DNA of 15,552 bases from Anaerolineaceae bacterium UBA700 (GCA_002298885.1 DBMK01000011.1:1-15552); one strand, 5' to 3'; positions 8,314-15,552 are shown, counted from the first letter of the stretch. Notes: a model not told the origin generated them from the letters alone. Made by a program: numbers and translations.

Positions 8314-10896
8314 ATGGCTATAACCAGAAATCATACTATATCGCCTTTCAGCCACCGCCTGCTGAATGCCTTCCTGGCCTTCAGCCTGGCCTTCGCTGCC
8401 TGTTTGAGCGCCGCCCCGGCGCTGACGGTCAAAGCGGATTCGGACAATTGGTATTCCATCGGAGTCATGTTCTCACCGCGCATGGACCACACCGCCACGC
8501 TACTGAACAATGGCAAAGTGCTGGCCGCTGGCGGATCGGACCTGAACGATACCAATGGAACGCCTTTCTACCTCAATACCAGCGACCTGTACGATATTGC
8601 CTCTGGGACCTGGGCGCACACCGGCCAAGCCATGAGCGTCCAACGCTCCCTGCACACGGCAAACCTGCTGCCCAACGGCAAAGTGCTGGTCACCGGCGGG
8701 AAGAACGGCAGCGGAGCGCTTAATACGTCCGAATTATACGACCCGGTGGCAGACAGCTGGTCCGGGTCGGCAACCTTCACCGGGGCGCGCTATTACCACA
8801 CCGCCACCCTGATGCCGAACGGGACCGTGCTGGTCATCGGCGGGTTCTCCGGCAGCTCTGTGCTGGACAGCATCGAATCCTATAATCCGGCGGACAACAC
8901 CTGGACTGAGGTCGGTACGCTGAACACGCCGCGCTACATGCACACCGCCACACTGCTGCCCGACGGCAAGGTGCTCATCGTGGGCGGGACTTCGACCGGT
9001 TTTGCCGGCATGGCCGCGGCAGAAATTTATGACCCCGCCGATTCATCGTCCACGACCGTCACCTCCATGACGTCACCCCGCTACGGGCATACTGCCACGC
9101 TACTGAACAACGGCAAGGTTCTGGTTGCCGGCGGGCGCAGCGTAAGCACCACCGAGGTCGGCGCGGCCGAGCTCTATGACATCAGCCAGGACACCTGGGA
9201 ATCGGGAGGGACGCTCAAACAGGCCCGCTACGCTCAATCGGCCACCCTGCTGCCAAACGGGAACGTGCTGATCGTCGGCGGGCGCTACCAGACGTTCATT
9301 TTAAACACGTCGGAGCTGTACGACGTCGACGGAAATTCGTGGAGCTTCGACGCGGTCATGCACGATTTTCATACCTACCACACGGCTACGTTGCTTCCTG
9401 GCGGGATGGTGCTGGTGGCCGGCGGCTCGAATGATCTCGAACTCGGGTCGATCAACCGGGCCGAGGTGTTCGACGCCACCGCCGGAAGCTGGTCCGGTGC
9501 CGCCAACCTCATGGCGGTCGGGCGCTATTTCCACACCGCCACCCTGCTCGAGAACAGCAAGGTGCTGGTCGCCGGCGGGCAGGATAGCAGCGGCGCCATG
9601 AACAACGCTCTCCTCTACGATCCTGAGACGAGAGGCTGGAACGATACAGGGAACCTGAACACGTCGCGCTTCTGGCACACGGCCACGCTTCTGCCCACAG
9701 GCCAGGTTTTGGTAGCCGGGGGAGAGGATGATTCCGGAGCCCTGAAATCCGCCGAGCTCTACAATCCGGTCACCGGACAGTGGGAAAATACGGGGTCGAT
9801 GGCGAATGCCCGCTTTGGACACACGGCCACGCTCTTGCAGAACGGCAGGGTGCTGGTGGTTGGCGGACAGAGTCAAAGCGGCGCCTTGAAAACCGCTGAA
9901 ATCTACGATCCAGGATCGGGTCGCTGGAGCAGCGCCGGCTCGATGATCACATCGCGCTATTACCACACGGCCACCATGTTAATGGACGGCAACGTGCTGG
10001 TTTCCGGTGGATCGGATAACGGCGAGTACCTGCAAAGCTCCGAATTATATAATCCAGTGCAGAAGAAATGGACGGCCGGTCCAACCATGAACGAAGCACG
10101 CGGCATCCACTCAGCGACGCTGCTGCCGAACGGCAACGTGATCGTGATGGGCGGATACAATAACACCGGAGAAACCCTCAACAGCTACGAGATTTACACC
10201 CCCAAGATCAACGAGTGGACTGCAAAGGTCCCCAAGATGGCGGCTGCCCGCCAGGATTTCACTTCGATTCTGATGCCTGACGGCAGGGTGCTGGTTGCTG
10301 GAGGGAAGGATTCGGGCGGTAATGTGCTTAGCAGCGCCGAAATCTATAACCCGATCTTCGATAAATGGTACACGACGGCCTCGCTGAGCACCCAGCGCGA
10401 TTTGCACACTGTAACCATCCTGCCCAACGGAAAGCTGCTGGTCATCGGCGGCTCGAATAACAGTACGGGCGGGCAGTACCTCAGCAGCGCCGAGGAATAC
10501 GACGCGGGCCATGGTTATCAGCAGGCCTGGCGGCCCACCCTGGACAGCGCCAGCACGCCGATCGACCTGGGCGATACGATCGAGCTGGCAGGCAGCCAGT
10601 TCCGCGGCTTCAATAAAGCCGAAGGATCCGGTGGGGTTGCAAATAGCACGTCCACCAATTACCCGGTGGTCCAGCTCCGCCGCCTGGACAACGAACAGAT
10701 CAACTGGCTCTCCTTGGGGACCGGCAAGAGCTTTTCGGACACCGGGTTTGACTCTGCGGTCATCACCAATTACCCCTATGGCCCGGTGCTCGTGACCGTG
10801 TTCACCAACGGCATTCCCAGCGGATCGAAGATGGTTATGATCAGCCCGCCCTACGAATCAGGATTTTACCTGTTCCTTCCATCGATCCGGAAATAA
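8314..10896 (+). CDS. secreted kelch-repeat protein, 14 repeats (probable double beta-propeller) with galactose-oxidase-type C-terminal domain
   Basis: This 860-residue exported protein of unknown substrate begins with a signal sequence (about 1-41, possible cleavage after VKA). An AFAAC segment at 26-30 leaves a lipoprotein signal possible. It then has 14 kelch-type repeats of about 50 residues, each with the pattern HTATLLPNGKVLVAGG, then ELYDP, then W. Fourteen fits two seven-bladed propellers. From about residue 745 there is an immunoglobulin-like early-set domain like that after the galactose oxidase propeller (DLGDTIELAGSQFRGF, NYPVVQLRRLDNEQ). I see no evidence for the copper-oxidase residues, so binding or adhesion is more likely than catalysis. 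The last residues, FYLFLPSIRK, resemble a tail common on Chloroflexota secreted proteins. GGGAG at 8303-8307, 6 bases from the ATG, fixes the start. A hairpin follows the stop, so it is probably its own transcription unit beside the pilus-like genes. Confidence 0.88.
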   Translation: MAITRNHTISPFSHRLLNAFLAFSLAFAACLSAAPALTVKADSDNWYSIGVMFSPRMDHTATLLNNGKVLAAGGSDLNDTNGTPFYLNTSDLYDIASGTWAHTGQAMSVQRSLHTANLLPNGKVLVTGGKNGSGALNTSELYDPVADSWSGSATFTGARYYHTATLMPNGTVLVIGGFSGSSVLDSIESYNPADNTWTEVGTLNTPRYMHTATLLPDGKVLIVGGTSTGFAGMAAAEIYDPADSSSTTVTSMTSPRYGHTATLLNNGKVLVAGGRSVSTTEVGAAELYDISQDTWESGGTLKQARYAQSATLLPNGNVLIVGGRYQTFILNTSELYDVDGNSWSFDAVMHDFHTYHTATLLPGGMVLVAGGSNDLELGSINRAEVFDATAGSWSGAANLMAVGRYFHTATLLENSKVLVAGGQDSSGAMNNALLYDPETRGWNDTGNLNTSRFWHTATLLPTGQVLVAGGEDDSGALKSAELYNPVTGQWENTGSMANARFGHTATLLQNGRVLVVGGQSQSGALKTAEIYDPGSGRWSSAGSMITSRYYHTATMLMDGNVLVSGGSDNGEYLQSSELYNPVQKKWTAGPTMNEARGIHSATLLPNGNVIVMGGYNNTGETLNSYEIYTPKINEWTAKVPKMAAARQDFTSILMPDGRVLVAGGKDSGGNVLSSAEIYNPIFDKWYTTASLSTQRDLHTVTILPNGKLLVIGGSNNSTGGQYLSSAEEYDAGHGYQQAWRPTLDSASTPIDLGDTIELAGSQFRGFNKAEGSGGVANSTSTNYPVVQLRRLDNEQINWLSLGTGKSFSDTGFDSAVITNYPYGPVLVTVFTNGIPSGSKMVMISPPYESGFYLFLPSIRK
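8488..10500 (+). repeat. 14 tandem kelch-motif repeats of about 145-155 bp
   Basis: The core HTATLL-x-x-GKVLV-x-GG recurs 14 times inside the kelch gene, from the first HTATLLNNGKVLAAGG at 8488 to the last LHTVTILPNGKLLVIGG near 10400. DNA similarity between copies remains visible: CACxGCCACGCT(A/G)CTG followed by AACGGCAA(A/G)GTGCTGGT recurs. This suggests growth by internal duplication. The last repeats (12-14) are the most diverged. Confidence 0.85.
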
Positions 10897-10902
10897 GTGT
10901 TG

Positions 10903-10962
10903 GGGCACGGGGGCTTCCTGCGGCGCTTTTACGCTCGACGAAGCCCCCATGCCCTGACTTTT
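10903..10962 (+). terminator. probable intrinsic terminator of the kelch gene
   Basis: A long GC-rich stem, GGGCA plus GGGGGCTTC (10903-10907, 10909-10917), pairs with GAAGCCCCC plus TGCCC (10940-10948, 10950-10954) with one C/A mismatch. The loop is 22 bases. Only a short T-run (10959-10962) follows, 5 bases after the stem, so termination may be incomplete. Confidence 0.6.
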
Positions 10963-10990
10963 ACAATGCCAGCCCACCCGGCTTCAACAG

Positions 10991-11020
10991 TTGTCCTTAC
11001 AATCTGCTATCAAATATTAT
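10991..11020 (+). promoter_or_regulatory. candidate promoter of the Tad-like pseudopilin operon
   Basis: TTGTCC (10991-10996), an 18-base spacer and TATTAT (11015-11020) form a moderate sigma-70-like promoter. This would leave a 5' leader of about 125 bases. A second weak candidate lies closer to the gene (TTGCAA 11086-11091 with GATTAT 11108-11113), overlapping an inverted repeat TTGCA/TGCAA (11086-11090 with 11098-11102). The whole gap 10897-11151 holds no gene that I can support. Confidence 0.35.
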
Positions 11021-11151
11021 TAAATGCTACAAATTAGATTAAAAAAAGCGTATCATATATTCAAGGAAAATCCGTCCGGTCATTATTGCAATTTATATGC
11101 AAGCGTTGATTATGGGTGGGAATGTTCAACCAGAAACGTTGGAGTTATAAG

Positions 11152-11880
11152 ATGCTTTTGAAAAGGTATAAAGCGCAATCTTTCATTGAGTTTGCCCTGG
11201 TGCTCCCTATTTTGATCCTGGTCGTCCTGGGGGTGGTGGAGCTTACCCTTTATATTGGTACCTACATCAACCTGGTTGACCTGACCCGCGAGGCTGCCCG
11301 TTTTGCCTCGCAGCGCGATCCCTTCGATACCTCGATGGACCTGAACAAGACGAGCTGCGACGACCCGAATTATAATTTCTACATCGACTCGGCCTGTTTC
11401 TTCTCTCAATTGAAAACAAGCCCTCCCAATCCCACCTGCCCGGATGCCAAATTCTGCAACGGCTTCAATTCAACCGTGCCATTGAAGTCCAACGAGGACG
11501 ATATTCTGATTACCGTGTGGACGGTTTCCGGCAACGTGGTCACCGACCAGAATCCGGCCAACCCGCCCTGGGTCTGGTCGAACAACCGCGGCTTCGATAC
11601 AAGCCACCAAAATAACTGGAGGCGCAACTGCGACAAGAATGCCGCTCCAGACCCGAACGTCCAGCGCTTCTTCACGAAGACCAAAATGGATCAATACATG
11701 GCAGGCAGCGGCTCGATACCTACTAAAGGGCTGGTGACGGTTGAGGTTGTTTACTGCTATCACCAGGCATTGAATATTCCAATTCTGTCTCAGTTCTTGC
11801 CGAATCCAATCATGATCCACACCTACACGATCATGCCTTTGCCGGCTGCCCAGCCCACCCCGACACCGCCAAACCCATAG
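11152..11880 (+). CDS. TadE-like pilus minor pseudopilin
   Basis: The 242-residue protein has the TadE layout: a short basic N-terminus, then AQSFIEFALVLPILILVVLGVVE, a hydrophobic helix (about 10-33) that anchors or packs it, followed by LVDLTREAARFA, the conserved post-helix R-x-A-A-R segment. A prepilin-peptidase-like site fits between Ala8 and Gln9, which places Glu13 at position +5. The exported domain has seven cysteines, presumably disulfide-bonded. It ends in a short PTPTPPNP tail. ATG 11152 is preferred over GTG 11116 or ATG 11122 because GGAG (11141-11144) sits 7 bases upstream and the result matches family N-termini. It is the first of three closely spaced genes. Its C-terminal part (VTVEVVYCYHQALNIPI) resembles the matching part of the third gene. 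Confidence 0.88.
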   Translation: MLLKRYKAQSFIEFALVLPILILVVLGVVELTLYIGTYINLVDLTREAARFASQRDPFDTSMDLNKTSCDDPNYNFYIDSACFFSQLKTSPPNPTCPDAKFCNGFNSTVPLKSNEDDILITVWTVSGNVVTDQNPANPPWVWSNNRGFDTSHQNNWRRNCDKNAAPDPNVQRFFTKTKMDQYMAGSGSIPTKGLVTVEVVYCYHQALNIPILSQFLPNPIMIHTYTIMPLPAAQPTPTPPNP

Positions 11881-11920
11881 GTCACCTGAGAGGAAGAAAC
11901 CGGAGATAGAGGTAGATTAT

Positions 11921-13801
11921 ATGAAATCATTCAAGAAAAACGAAAAAGGCCAGGTTTTGGTGATCGTTGCAGCCGCGATGATCACCTTGCTGGTTGTGAT
12001 CGGCCTGGCAATCGATGGGACGCTTTTGTTTTTAAACTATACCCGGCTGAAGCGCGCTGTGGATGCGGCTGCAGTGGCTGCTGCCAACGATTTCAAGCGC
12101 GGCTCGACAACGGTCCGCATGAAGGCGGATGCCCTCGAAATCCTAAAGATGCACCAGTTCGACACCAGCGACCTCAGCCGGCTGGATTTAAATGTTTACA
12201 TTTGTGATGCAAACGGCGACGGCGTTCGCGACGCTAACCTCCAAACCGAAGTGCCCGATTTCTACAACGCCTGCCCCAACACCAGCAAGACCCCGGCCGA
12301 CCTGCCGCGCAAGTTGGTATACGTGCGCGCCCGGCAGTACAGTCCCACCTATTTCGTCAGCCTGATCGGCATCGGCGGCATTCCCATTTCCACCGACTCG
12401 ATTGCCGAAGCTGCCCCAGTGGATCTGGTGATCGTGCTGGATACCTCCAACTCGATGGGCTCTCTGACGCCCGGCTACAACCCGGGGGATTTCAACCCGG
12501 CCGCCTGCAACGCAAACAACACCTGCAAGCCTCTAAATGACGCCAAAGCCGCCGCCAACAGCCTGATCGATAAAATGTATCCCGGTTACGACCGCGTGTC
12601 AGTCGTCACGTTTGATACGATGGCCATCACCCGCGTCCAGCTTACCGGCGACCTGGCTTCAGCCAAGACCGAAATCACCAACAAGGTCGTGCTGCATTAC
12701 GACACACCCATGAACAAGCTCTTCGCTGATTGGTACAACGCCGGCTACGCCGGGCATGTCAACCCGGTCGATCCGGAGGACCGCAACATGGATGGCCAGG
12801 ACTCGGATACTAGCACGGCCTCCACCCAATGCACCATCACCGACCCGACCGGCAATCGCTGGGACACCACCAAGAATATCCCCTGCGACGACAAGGACCA
12901 CCTGGACGCCTTCGATTGGGACCAGGACGGGCATTATTCCACCTGGAAAGCCGGCGAGACGATCAACGGAGATGGCTCGGTGACCTGCCTCAACGTTGGT
13001 GCCAGCGACGAATGCCTGACCAGCGAGTGGGTGCGCGAGCACGACCCATTCAGCCCGCTGCACACGCCGCGCTTCCCGATGTCCCTCGTCTCCACCTGTT
13101 CCGGATGCGGCATCCGCGAGGCCAATTTCCAGTTGACCCAATACGGACGCCCGGACGCGGTGTGGGTGGTCATTTTCCTTTCGGACGGGGTGGCCAACAT
13201 GAGCGATACCTACCTGACCAACCCGTACAATCCGGCCACCAAGCTGGGCATCCCGGCCATCTATCCGGACGGGTTCTGCGGGGGAAGATACGACGCCAAC
13301 CGCACCGACTCGAAACTCAACTATTGGGATTCGATGTGCACCAAGGTAGATAAATCCGGCAGCGGCCAATACGATTTAACCCTGCGCTACTGCATCAACG
13401 ACGATCCCACTACCTGCCCGCCGAACGCGGTCAGGCTGGCGGATACCACCCGCCCCGGGTATACTCCGCCGCCCTACTCTCCGCCGTACAGCCCGGAGGA
13501 TTACGCCCGCGACATGACCGACCGGTTGGCGCTGAGGTCCTCCGCAAATCCACTTGAAAAACCTGGCAACGACGTGGCCATTTATTCGATTGGGTTCGGC
13601 GATGCGGCCGCAGTTGGGGCTCCCCTGCTGCGCTACATGGCTGCCGTGGGAGATGACGGAGACCGCCGTACGGACCCATGTAAGAACGTCATCAATCCAA
13701 AACAAAGCTGCGGGCAGTATTATTACGCTCAAAATGCTTCCGATCTGCTGCCGATTTTCGATAATATTGCTTCTCGTATCTATACGAAGATTTCGGAGTA
13801 A
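11921..13801 (+). CDS. TadG-like pilus-associated protein with von Willebrand factor A domain and Asp/Cys-rich insertion
   Basis: The 626-residue protein starts with a Tad-type N-terminal segment, EKGQVLVIVAAAM, and a hydrophobic helix (11-36), followed by LKRAVDAAAVAAAND, typical of TadG. A vWA domain follows with a MIDAS motif DTSNS (Asp174, Ser176, Ser178) and a later metal-site Asp422 in FLSDG; the domain ends near AIYSIGFGDAA. Between the first vWA strands and the segment before FLSDG (about 255-390) is an insertion rich in Asp and Cys. Calcium-loop-like motifs are seen at 96-104 (DANGDGVRD), 285-298 (NMDGQDSD) and 332-337 (DWDQDG). A Pro/Tyr-rich stretch (PPPYSPPYSPEDY) lies before the end. 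It is probably an exported pilus-tip or surface adhesin subunit; the vWA plus calcium loops recall PilY1 by analogy only. A purine-rich AGAGG (11908-11912) precedes the ATG. It lies 40 bases after the first TadE-like gene and 4 bases before the next. Confidence 0.88.
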   Translation: MKSFKKNEKGQVLVIVAAAMITLLVVIGLAIDGTLLFLNYTRLKRAVDAAAVAAANDFKRGSTTVRMKADALEILKMHQFDTSDLSRLDLNVYICDANGDGVRDANLQTEVPDFYNACPNTSKTPADLPRKLVYVRARQYSPTYFVSLIGIGGIPISTDSIAEAAPVDLVIVLDTSNSMGSLTPGYNPGDFNPAACNANNTCKPLNDAKAAANSLIDKMYPGYDRVSVVTFDTMAITRVQLTGDLASAKTEITNKVVLHYDTPMNKLFADWYNAGYAGHVNPVDPEDRNMDGQDSDTSTASTQCTITDPTGNRWDTTKNIPCDDKDHLDAFDWDQDGHYSTWKAGETINGDGSVTCLNVGASDECLTSEWVREHDPFSPLHTPRFPMSLVSTCSGCGIREANFQLTQYGRPDAVWVVIFLSDGVANMSDTYLTNPYNPATKLGIPAIYPDGFCGGRYDANRTDSKLNYWDSMCTKVDKSGSGQYDLTLRYCINDDPTTCPPNAVRLADTTRPGYTPPPYSPPYSPEDYARDMTDRLALRSSANPLEKPGNDVAIYSIGFGDAAAVGAPLLRYMAAVGDDGDRRTDPCKNVINPKQSCGQYYYAQNASDLLPIFDNIASRIYTKISE

Positions 13802-13805
13802 GCTT

Positions 13806-15524
13806 ATGGCAAATTTTAAGCGTACCAAGTTTTCCAGGAGAACCAAGGCTCAGGCGTTTGCAGAGTTTGCTATTATCGTTCCTCTTTTTCTGCTGGCGCT
13901 GACGGCCATCATCGAATTCGGTTACGCCATCTTCACCTGGGCGGCCATCGGCGAAGTGGCGCGCATCGGCACGCGCTACGCGGTTACTGGCCAGTTCGAT
14001 CCCAAGTACTGCTCGGAAGCCGGAGCCACGCTGGATGCGATCGCTTCACCGCCAGGGTCCTCCCACCTGGCAGCGGACGATTTGCTGGATGGGCTGGCAG
14101 ACTGCAAGGTTCCGACGACGGTGACGAATTTCGAAGTCGAGACGAACCAGCTTCAGGACTGGGCGCGCCTGCCTTCCATCCGTGATGCGGCCATCAACGG
14201 CGGCAGCCAGGGGTTATTAATATACCCGCAGAACTCCGGCGATTACCTGCAGTACGTAGAGAACCCGACTGCGGTGTATTCGCAGAACTACCGCGGCGAT
14301 CCAACTGCCTTGGGATTCTTTACGGTTACCGTTTGCAGCAACCGCGACGGCGTGGCGTACGACCCCAATCCCCACTATTACAACAACGTGGTCTCGGAAA
14401 CGAACCGTTATATCAATGTGTGCAATACGAACGGGAGATTCCTGGACGATGCGGGCGGCCCGGGAGACCGCATTCGCGTGACGGTCACCTACAACCATCC
14501 CTTGATCATCCCCTTCTTTAATGCCATGTGGCCGTTCCTCAAGATGTCGACCACCCAGGACGGCATTGTTGAGAAATTCCGCACCTCGCGCGTCACCGGA
14601 CTGACCAGCGGCATTTCGATGTTGCCCACCTGGACGCCGACCTTTACAGCTACCGCTCCGCCGCCGACGGATACCCCGACCAGCACAGTGACGAGCACAC
14701 CCACGGCAACCGCCACACCTAATAGCTGCGTGGTGCCGCCGAACGGCAATGGCCTTCTGGGCAGCTACTATGCGTACACCGGCAGCTTCACCAACCTGGT
14801 CTGGCAGGAGACCGACGACGTGATGAACGCCCCGTGGGCCAGCGGCAACTCCCCGGCGCCAAATGTCCCCGCGACCGGTTTCCAGGTGCGCTGGACGGGC
14901 ACCGTGTACTTCCCCTATGCGGATTATTACCGCTGGCAGGTCTCGGCGGACGACGGCATCAACCTGTACATCGACGGCGCCAAGATCACCTGGAATTATC
15001 CCTCCAACGGCGCTAACAGTTGGAAGGACCAATCCGAGACCATGTACCGCAGCCCGCGCATTTTCTACGACTGCACCCCGCACAGCGTACAGATCGACTA
15101 CTACCAGAACGGCGGCGGCTCGGTCATGCGCTTCGGCTGGATCAACGGCATGTTGGGCACCCAGATCGGCGTGCCAAAACAGTACCTTTTCTCCCCGCCT
15201 CCAAGCATGCCGACCAGCACGTACGTGACCCCCACCGCAACGGTAACCTCGACGGTCACCCGGACCCCCACGATCACCCTGACGCGAACGCGCACCCAAA
15301 CGCTCATCCCGTCCTTTACCTTCACGCCTTCTAAAACCTTCACCGTGACGGTCACCCGGACGGTCACCCCTATCCCGTCGCAAACGTTTACGTCTACCGT
15401 CACCCGGACCCGTCCAACCTCAACGCGCACGTTGTCGCCCACGCCTTCTCTATCGCCTGTAGCATCCAGCACCCGTACGCTGGCGCCAACCTGTACATCG
15501 TCGCCAGATCTCGGCGGCTGCTAG
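13806..15524 (+). CDS. TadE-like pseudopilin fused to a PA14 domain, with Thr/Pro-rich linkers
   Basis: The 572-residue protein begins as a TadE-like pseudopilin: KAQAFAEFAIIVPLFLLALTA with a likely cleavage or processing point at Ala15/Gln16 (Glu20 at +5), a hydrophobic helix (about 19-43), and EVARIGTRYAV. The pilin-type body runs to about 270. A Thr/Pro linker (about 278-305) leads to a PA14 domain (about 316-450): GLLGSYY, FQVRWTGTVYFPYADYYRW, SADDGINLYIDGAKI (Asp382-Asp383-Gly384), HSVQIDYYQNGGGSVMRFGW. PA14 domains commonly bind carbohydrate. The last 100 residues are Thr/Ser/Pro/Arg-rich with recurring TVTRT and end in CTSSPDLGGC. The longer reading frame opening at 13554 lies inside the upstream gene. 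ATG 13806 is chosen because GGAG (13795-13798) is 7 bases away, overlapping the end of the vWA gene, so the two are probably translationally coupled. A glycan-binding pilus subunit is the best inference. Confidence 0.88.
   Translation: MANFKRTKFSRRTKAQAFAEFAIIVPLFLLALTAIIEFGYAIFTWAAIGEVARIGTRYAVTGQFDPKYCSEAGATLDAIASPPGSSHLAADDLLDGLADCKVPTTVTNFEVETNQLQDWARLPSIRDAAINGGSQGLLIYPQNSGDYLQYVENPTAVYSQNYRGDPTALGFFTVTVCSNRDGVAYDPNPHYYNNVVSETNRYINVCNTNGRFLDDAGGPGDRIRVTVTYNHPLIIPFFNAMWPFLKMSTTQDGIVEKFRTSRVTGLTSGISMLPTWTPTFTATAPPPTDTPTSTVTSTPTATATPNSCVVPPNGNGLLGSYYAYTGSFTNLVWQETDDVMNAPWASGNSPAPNVPATGFQVRWTGTVYFPYADYYRWQVSADDGINLYIDGAKITWNYPSNGANSWKDQSETMYRSPRIFYDCTPHSVQIDYYQNGGGSVMRFGWINGMLGTQIGVPKQYLFSPPPSMPTSTYVTPTATVTSTVTRTPTITLTRTRTQTLIPSFTFTPSKTFTVTVTRTVTPIPSQTFTSTVTRTRPTSTRTLSPTPSLSPVASSTRTLAPTCTSSPDLGGC
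15255..15409 (+). repeat. low-complexity Thr-rich coding repeats with an 11-bp direct repeat
   Basis: GTCACCCGGAC occurs at 15255-15265, 15351-15361 and 15399-15409, and encodes the V-T-R-T core of recurring TVTRT units in the C-terminal tail of the PA14-containing pseudopilin. Spacing is irregular (96 and 48 bases, both multiples of 3), so length change by recombination would stay in frame. Confidence 0.7.
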
Positions 15525-15552
15525 AAATTACGAGTTAAAAATCAAACGAGCG
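15525..15552. other. right edge of window, no feature
   Basis: The last 28 bases after the final stop show no gene, hairpin or promoter that I can support. If the operon continues with other pilus genes, they would start beyond the window. Confidence 0.5.

Noticed and set aside
8256..8723. Open frame of 155 codons overlapping the start of the kelch gene
   Set aside because: It is out of frame with the signal-peptide-bearing kelch protein and shows no domain or ribosome-binding site.
8488..10500. Regular repeats considered as a possible CRISPR or satellite array
   Set aside because: The repeats are imperfect, about 150 bp apart, in frame, and encode kelch blades.
8314..10896. Possibility that the kelch protein is an active galactose or glyoxal oxidase
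   Set aside because: The propeller and early-set domain are similar in layout, but I cannot point to the Cys-Tyr cofactor and the copper-binding Tyr/His set. The repeats also look like a plain kelch array.
13554..13805. N-terminal extension of the PA14 pseudopilin by 84 codons
   Set aside because: This lies wholly inside the vWA gene in another frame. The ATG at 13806 has a good Shine-Dalgarno and places the TadE helix at the N-terminus, as in the family.
14217..15383. Open frame of 388 codons on the minus strand opposite the PA14 pseudopilin
   Set aside because: It is antisense to a protein with clear TadE and PA14 features. Its Arg/Gly/Val-rich translation has no domain.
15241..15420. Short repeated GTCACCCGGAC motif considered as a CRISPR array
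   Set aside because: The repeats are only 11 bp, irregularly spaced and in a coding Thr-rich tail.

Overview
The window reads like chromosomal DNA from an anaerobic, filamentous-type Chloroflexota bacterium (Anaerolineae-like). This is an inference from three things: moderately high GC, secreted proteins with long Thr/Pro linkers rich in T-x-T-x-T, and a secreted protein ending in the hydrophobic-Leu-Pro-x-x-basic tail (here FLPSIRK) that I associate with Chloroflexota exoproteins. No mobile element, CRISPR array or rRNA is visible.

Left half (1-8132), housekeeping and metabolism. A single-chain iron-sulfur L-serine dehydratase (+) converges on an unrecognised gene (-) with weak phosphoribosyltransferase-like features; a near-ideal bidirectional terminator separates them. 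A tRNA-Gln(CUG) with its own promoter lies just upstream of glutaminyl-tRNA synthetase (glnS), with a terminator-like hairpin in between, so a tRNA and its cognate synthetase form one cassette. glnS converges on ftsH (-) across a second symmetrical terminator. ftsH is the second gene of a probable two-gene operon whose first gene is a GbsR/MarR-type winged-helix regulator. The promoter of that regulator is packed with overlapping inverted repeats, which suggests autoregulation. Upstream of it, on the same strand, is a YqjM-class Old Yellow Enzyme.

Right half (8314-15524), cell surface. A secreted kelch-repeat protein with 14 repeats (enough for two seven-bladed propellers) and a galactose-oxidase-type C-terminal domain is followed by three tightly packed genes for Tad/Flp pilus-type minor pseudopilins: a TadE-like protein, a TadG-like protein with a von Willebrand A domain interrupted by an Asp/Cys-rich insertion with calcium-loop-like motifs, and a second TadE-like protein extended by a PA14 domain between two Thr/Pro-rich stretches. 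Together these three look like a surface or pilus-tip adhesion complex. No assembly ATPase, platform or prepilin peptidase gene is in the window.

The most unusual points are the TadE-PA14 fusion next to a calcium-loop vWA pseudopilin, the tRNA-Gln/glnS cassette with a G3:U70 pair in the tRNA, and two promoters that place the transcript start at or next to the start codon.
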